Shown here: one piece after another, positions 61,826-64,000 of the stretch | Layout of the letters: every line of letters begins with the position of its first letter | Numbering within the stretch: the stretch's first letter is position 1 | Assembly (NCBI GenBank): GCA_947258435.1 | Contig: CAMYID010000023.1 | Span: forward strand, 1 to 64,000 | From: an uncultured Alphaproteobacteria bacterium | Lineage (GTDB): Bacteria > Pseudomonadota > Alphaproteobacteria > UBA11222 | Reading direction: 5' to 3' | Length of the DNA: 64,000 nt | Notes under the pieces: model-generated | What the model saw: the letters and a program-made list of their open reading frames with translations, nothing else | What the model was told of the DNA's origin: nothing | Databases searched by the model: none | Translations under genes and position numbers: made by a program

Positions 61826-62452
61826 ATGCGCTGTCTGGCCGTATGTTTGTTATCTGTATTTCTGATCGGCTGCACGGGTACCGCGCAAGTTGCTACGCCT
61901 GTTGTTACTCACAACAGTCTAAAAGTTGCGGGCAATTATGCGGTTCATATGCAAGCAGGTGGCTGGCAGCTGAAAACAAAGCCAAGCGATATGGCCTGCA
62001 TGTTCTGGAGCTTTGACACACCGGTTGACCAATCTTATGTCACCGCAATGCAGACAGTCCTGAAAGAAACATTACAAAATGTCGATTTCCGGTCCGACAT
62101 TCAGAATGTTCACACATTAAGAAGCAACGGCTATGACGCACAGATATCGCTTGTGCAGGGACCCGCTGATTCCCGGTTTGGTAGCCGTCCAGGCCTGTTT
62201 ATATCCAAACCGGAAAGCGATGTAGCGCTAACCCTGCATATCGCGATTCTCTATCCTGACGGTCAAAGGCAGCAGCAATCGGTCACCGGAAAAGCCCGCG
62301 AAAGTGCGTATGAGCCTACTTGTGGCAGCATTTCAAATGTTGTTGCCGATGCCGCACGCGAGGCCGTGCGCGATGTTGTGTTACAGGCGATTGATTCGAT
62401 TGATGACCGCCTCGAAATCAAGCGGCTTCAAGCCAGTGCCCGTGGAGGTTAA
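61826..62452 (+). CDS. lipoprotein of unknown function
   Basis: A 208-residue lipoprotein. MRCLAVCLLSVFLIGCTG is a short signal ending in the lipobox L-I-G-C, with Cys at residue 16. The mature part shows GNYAVHMQAGGWQLKTKPSDMACMFWSF, then QTVLKETLQNVDF and VALTLHIAILYPDG; I recognise no family. The track starts five codons earlier; I take the ATG at 61826 because GGGGGAATT precedes it at the right distance. It likely forms an operon with the SlyB-like gene and may be an outer-membrane component. C-terminal SIDDRLEIKRLQASARGG is a charged helix. The tRNA-His gene follows on the opposite strand. Confidence 0.75.
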   Translation: MRCLAVCLLSVFLIGCTGTAQVATPVVTHNSLKVAGNYAVHMQAGGWQLKTKPSDMACMFWSFDTPVDQSYVTAMQTVLKETLQNVDFRSDIQNVHTLRSNGYDAQISLVQGPADSRFGSRPGLFISKPESDVALTLHIAILYPDGQRQQQSVTGKARESAYEPTCGSISNVVADAAREAVRDVVLQAIDSIDDRLEIKRLQASARGG

Positions 62453-62491
62453 TTCGCCAACGGATTTCGCTTACCCCCTTCGAGACCGGGC

Positions 62492-62568
62492 TGGTACCGC
62501 CTCCCCGGCTCGAACGGGGGACCTCTAGATCCACAATCTAGCGCTCTAACCTACTGAGCTAAGGCGGC
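62492..62568 (-). tRNA. tRNA-His (anticodon GTG), lacking encoded G-1
   Basis: A 77-nt cloverleaf on the minus strand: acceptor GCCGCCT/AGGCGGT (with G1-U72 wobble), D arm GCTC/GAGC, anticodon stem CTAGA/TCTAG around TTGTGGA, and T arm CCCCG/CGGGG. CCA is encoded, and position 73 is A. The base before the 5' end is T, so the G-1:C73 pair used for histidine identity in most bacteria is absent, as known for a group of alphaproteobacteria with a distinct HisRS. Confidence 0.93.
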
Positions 62569-62643
62569 ATCGCGGGTATGGCGCGCAACCAGGGCGCGTC
62601 ACAGCGAAACAGGCGCGCAACCTAACCCCGGAAGCAGGCAAAT

Positions 62644-63432
62644 TCAAGCGGGGGAATAATCTTTTGACATATCGGAGTCCAATCTCCTTTGTGCCGGTAT
62701 ACCGGCAATCAAAACGGTGCTTGGCACACGCTCGGCAAACAGCTCCAACTCGTCCTGCCAGGGTTTTTCCGACAACAGTTCAAGCGGCAGAATAATCAGC
62801 GCCGCACCAACCTCCCGCGCGGTTGTTTCAACAATCTCCGCCGTTGATCCCGTGAGACGAATCAACGGCCGCCCCAGTTCCTGCGCTATCTGCTGCCCAA
62901 GCACCGCCAGAGGGGCGGCCTCATCAACAGCAGGCGGCAGAACCTGAAGCACCGGCGCATGCACGCTGTGCCCTCCCACAATTGCGGTCGTGTGCCAAGG
63001 TTTGTCAGCCCGCCGCAACATAATCAGATCGCCGGCCGAGGCTTCCTGCATCAGCGTGCGCAGCAACCGCCCGCGAACCGTGCGAAAACTGAAGCTCCGA
63101 TGCGCGCGGCGCGCCATTTGCTGCAAGGCTGCATGGCTGGCGAGCATATGCGTCCGCAGTTCGCGTTCGACACAGGGCAGATCAAAGCTCTGCCGCCGCC
63201 GGGTCTTGATCATGAATTCAGTTGAAAAAGGCAAGGCCGCAAGTTCAAACAATTCCGTATCCTCGACGAAGATACCGGCCAGTTCGATCTGGCCTGTTGC
63301 GGCAACATGTTCCGCAATAGACAATACCGTGCGGCTTTCCTCATGATGATCAAAACCGAGGATCAGACGGCGATAACCCGTCTGCCGCATCGCTGCAGCT
63401 ATCTGCGAGCCTTTATTATCCGCTGCGCTCAT
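62644..63432 (-). CDS. universal-stress-protein-like protein of unknown function
   Basis: A 262-residue soluble protein, probably two Usp-like alpha/beta units. The first is [42 protein letters not shown] near residues 20-62, which resembles the Usp opening strand and helix; the second half has [11 protein letters not shown] and [15 protein letters not shown] near residues 206-250. No ATP-binding G-x2-G-x9-G motif is evident, so it may not bind nucleotide. It overlaps the LonB-type protease gene upstream by 4 bases (ATGA), suggesting a linked function in stress or proteolysis; this is inference. Confidence 0.65.
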   Translation of the reverse strand: MSAADNKGSQIAAAMRQTGYRRLILGFDHHEESRTVLSIAEHVAATGQIELAGIFVEDTELFELAALPFSTEFMIKTRRRQSFDLPCVERELRTHMLASHAALQQMARRAHRSFSFRTVRGRLLRTLMQEASAGDLIMLRRADKPWHTTAIVGGHSVHAPVLQVLPPAVDEAAPLAVLGQQIAQELGRPLIRLTGSTAEIVETTAREVGAALIILPLELLSEKPWQDELELFAERVPSTVLIAGIPAQRRLDSDMSKDYSPA

Positions 63433-64000
63433 GATGTGGGCCTTCCATCAGACAGTTTTTCGCCTGATTGCGTATTTGACGTACCGGCGTGTTCCCCCTT
63501 CGCTTCAAGGCGCATCCGCGTCGCGATGAAACGCTCAAGTCGCTGCGCCACACGACCATTAATACTGTCATCGGGATAGTTACCCTCATCATCGGGTTCG
63601 CCCGCCGCTGTTCCGGTAAGGATTTCGATTCCCCGGTCGATTGTATCGATTGCATGGATATGAAATCTGCCGGCCTGAACAGCGTCCACCACATCCGGCC
63701 GCAGCATCAGATGTTTGACGTTGGCAGCCGGAACAAGCACGCCCTGCTCACCGGTAAGCCCGCGCTTGAGGCAGATATCGAAGAAACCTTCAATCTTCTC
63801 GTTCACGCCACCGATCGCCTGAACCGCGCCATGCTGATTGACAGAGCCCGTAACCGCAAATCCCTGGCTGATTGGCGCTTCCGCCAGCGCCGATAACAGA
63901 CAGTAAAGCTCGGCTGACGATGCGCTGTCGCCGTCCACCCCGCCATAGGATTGTTCGAACACAAGGCTGGCGGTGAGCGCTAATGGCCGTTCCCGACCGA
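63429..64000 (-). CDS. LonB-type ATP-dependent protease, C-terminal proteolytic domain (partial)
   Basis: The gene runs off the right edge, and the frame stays open to base 64000. The visible part is the Lon-type protease domain: RPLALTASL, then [29 protein letters not shown] carries the catalytic serine (GDSASS), and [32 protein letters not shown] holds the catalytic lysine (GVNEKIEGF). This wording is that of the bacterial LonB/AAA_32 group rather than of Lon A, with a helical C-terminal tail (residues ending [11 protein letters not shown]). The AAA+ part lies outside the window. It directly precedes the Usp-like gene in an overlap. Confidence 0.9.
   Translation of the reverse strand, partial: GRERPLALTASLVFEQSYGGVDGDSASSAELYCLLSALAEAPISQGFAVTGSVNQHGAVQAIGGVNEKIEGFFDICLKRGLTGEQGVLVPAANVKHLMLRPDVVDAVQAGRFHIHAIDTIDRGIEILTGTAAGEPDDEGNYPDDSINGRVAQRLERFIATRMRLEAKGEHAGTSNTQSGEKLSDGRPTS

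Overview
The window reads as chromosomal DNA of a Gram-negative alphaproteobacterium. Evidence: a lipid A/Kdo export cluster ordered LpxL-like, lpxK, waaA, DUF374 acyltransferase, msbA; a DUF2093 gene directly after xseA; a tRNA-His gene with A73 and no encoded G-1; a Coq4-type ubiquinone gene; and an outer-membrane porin C-terminus at the left edge. The order or genus cannot be fixed by reading alone. Many acyl-CoA dehydrogenases, luciferase-like flavin monooxygenases, an acyl-CoA synthetase, a CoA-transferase, an enoyl-CoA hydratase and a MaoC protein point to a heterotroph with broad fatty acid, terpenoid or xenobiotic catabolism.

Layout. 1-4.8 kb: porin end, tRNA-Val(CAC), gph, and the UDP-GlcNAc genes glmU and glmS. 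4.8-9.8 kb: an accessory island of visibly lower GC starting exactly at the glmS stop codon. It is bounded by an 18-bp repeat of the glmS 3' end (both copies spell SVTVE-stop and differ only at wobble positions) and by inverted repeats that each fold into a hairpin. It carries pieces of serine recombinase at both ends, a GIY-YIG nuclease, a PD-(D/E)XK nuclease joined to an EVE/PUA-like domain, a further nuclease-like protein, a tiny arginine-rich ORF behind a structured leader, and a CGYCN protein coupled to a restriction-endonuclease-like protein. It looks like a degraded integrative element carrying a candidate DNA-restriction/defence cargo, and it is the strongest candidate for something undescribed. 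9.8-10.8 kb: two same-orientation ~165-bp MITE-like copies derived from an IS5-type element flank a DUF421 gene.

10.8-35.5 kb: catabolic and cofactor genes. These include LLM oxidoreductases, two coupled acyl-CoA dehydrogenases, a D-aminoacylase-type amidohydrolase, a YeiH-like exporter, an LLM/hydrolase pair, a quinone oxidoreductase, an acyl-CoA synthetase, a serine hydrolase, a HAD phosphatase, bioD-bioF-bioA (no bioB in view), an SDR, a TetR regulator with a candidate operator, coq4, a methyltransferase, and an SGNH/MBOAT acetylation pair. 35.9-42 kb: gltB-gltD glutamate synthase. 42-49 kb: acyl-CoA metabolism, with a small GIY-YIG-like gene among the dehydrogenases.

49-57.4 kb: xseA, DUF2093, an M23 peptidase, then lipid A/Kdo assembly and export on the minus strand. 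57.5-60.1 kb: a MarR/OmpR/EnvZ-like regulatory operon. 60.3-62.5 kb: a branched-chain aminotransferase and two lipoproteins. The window closes with tRNA-His(GTG), a USP-like gene and the 3' part of a LonB-type protease gene. Most other ORF-track lines are antisense or out-of-frame shadows of these genes. No CRISPR array or rRNA was seen.
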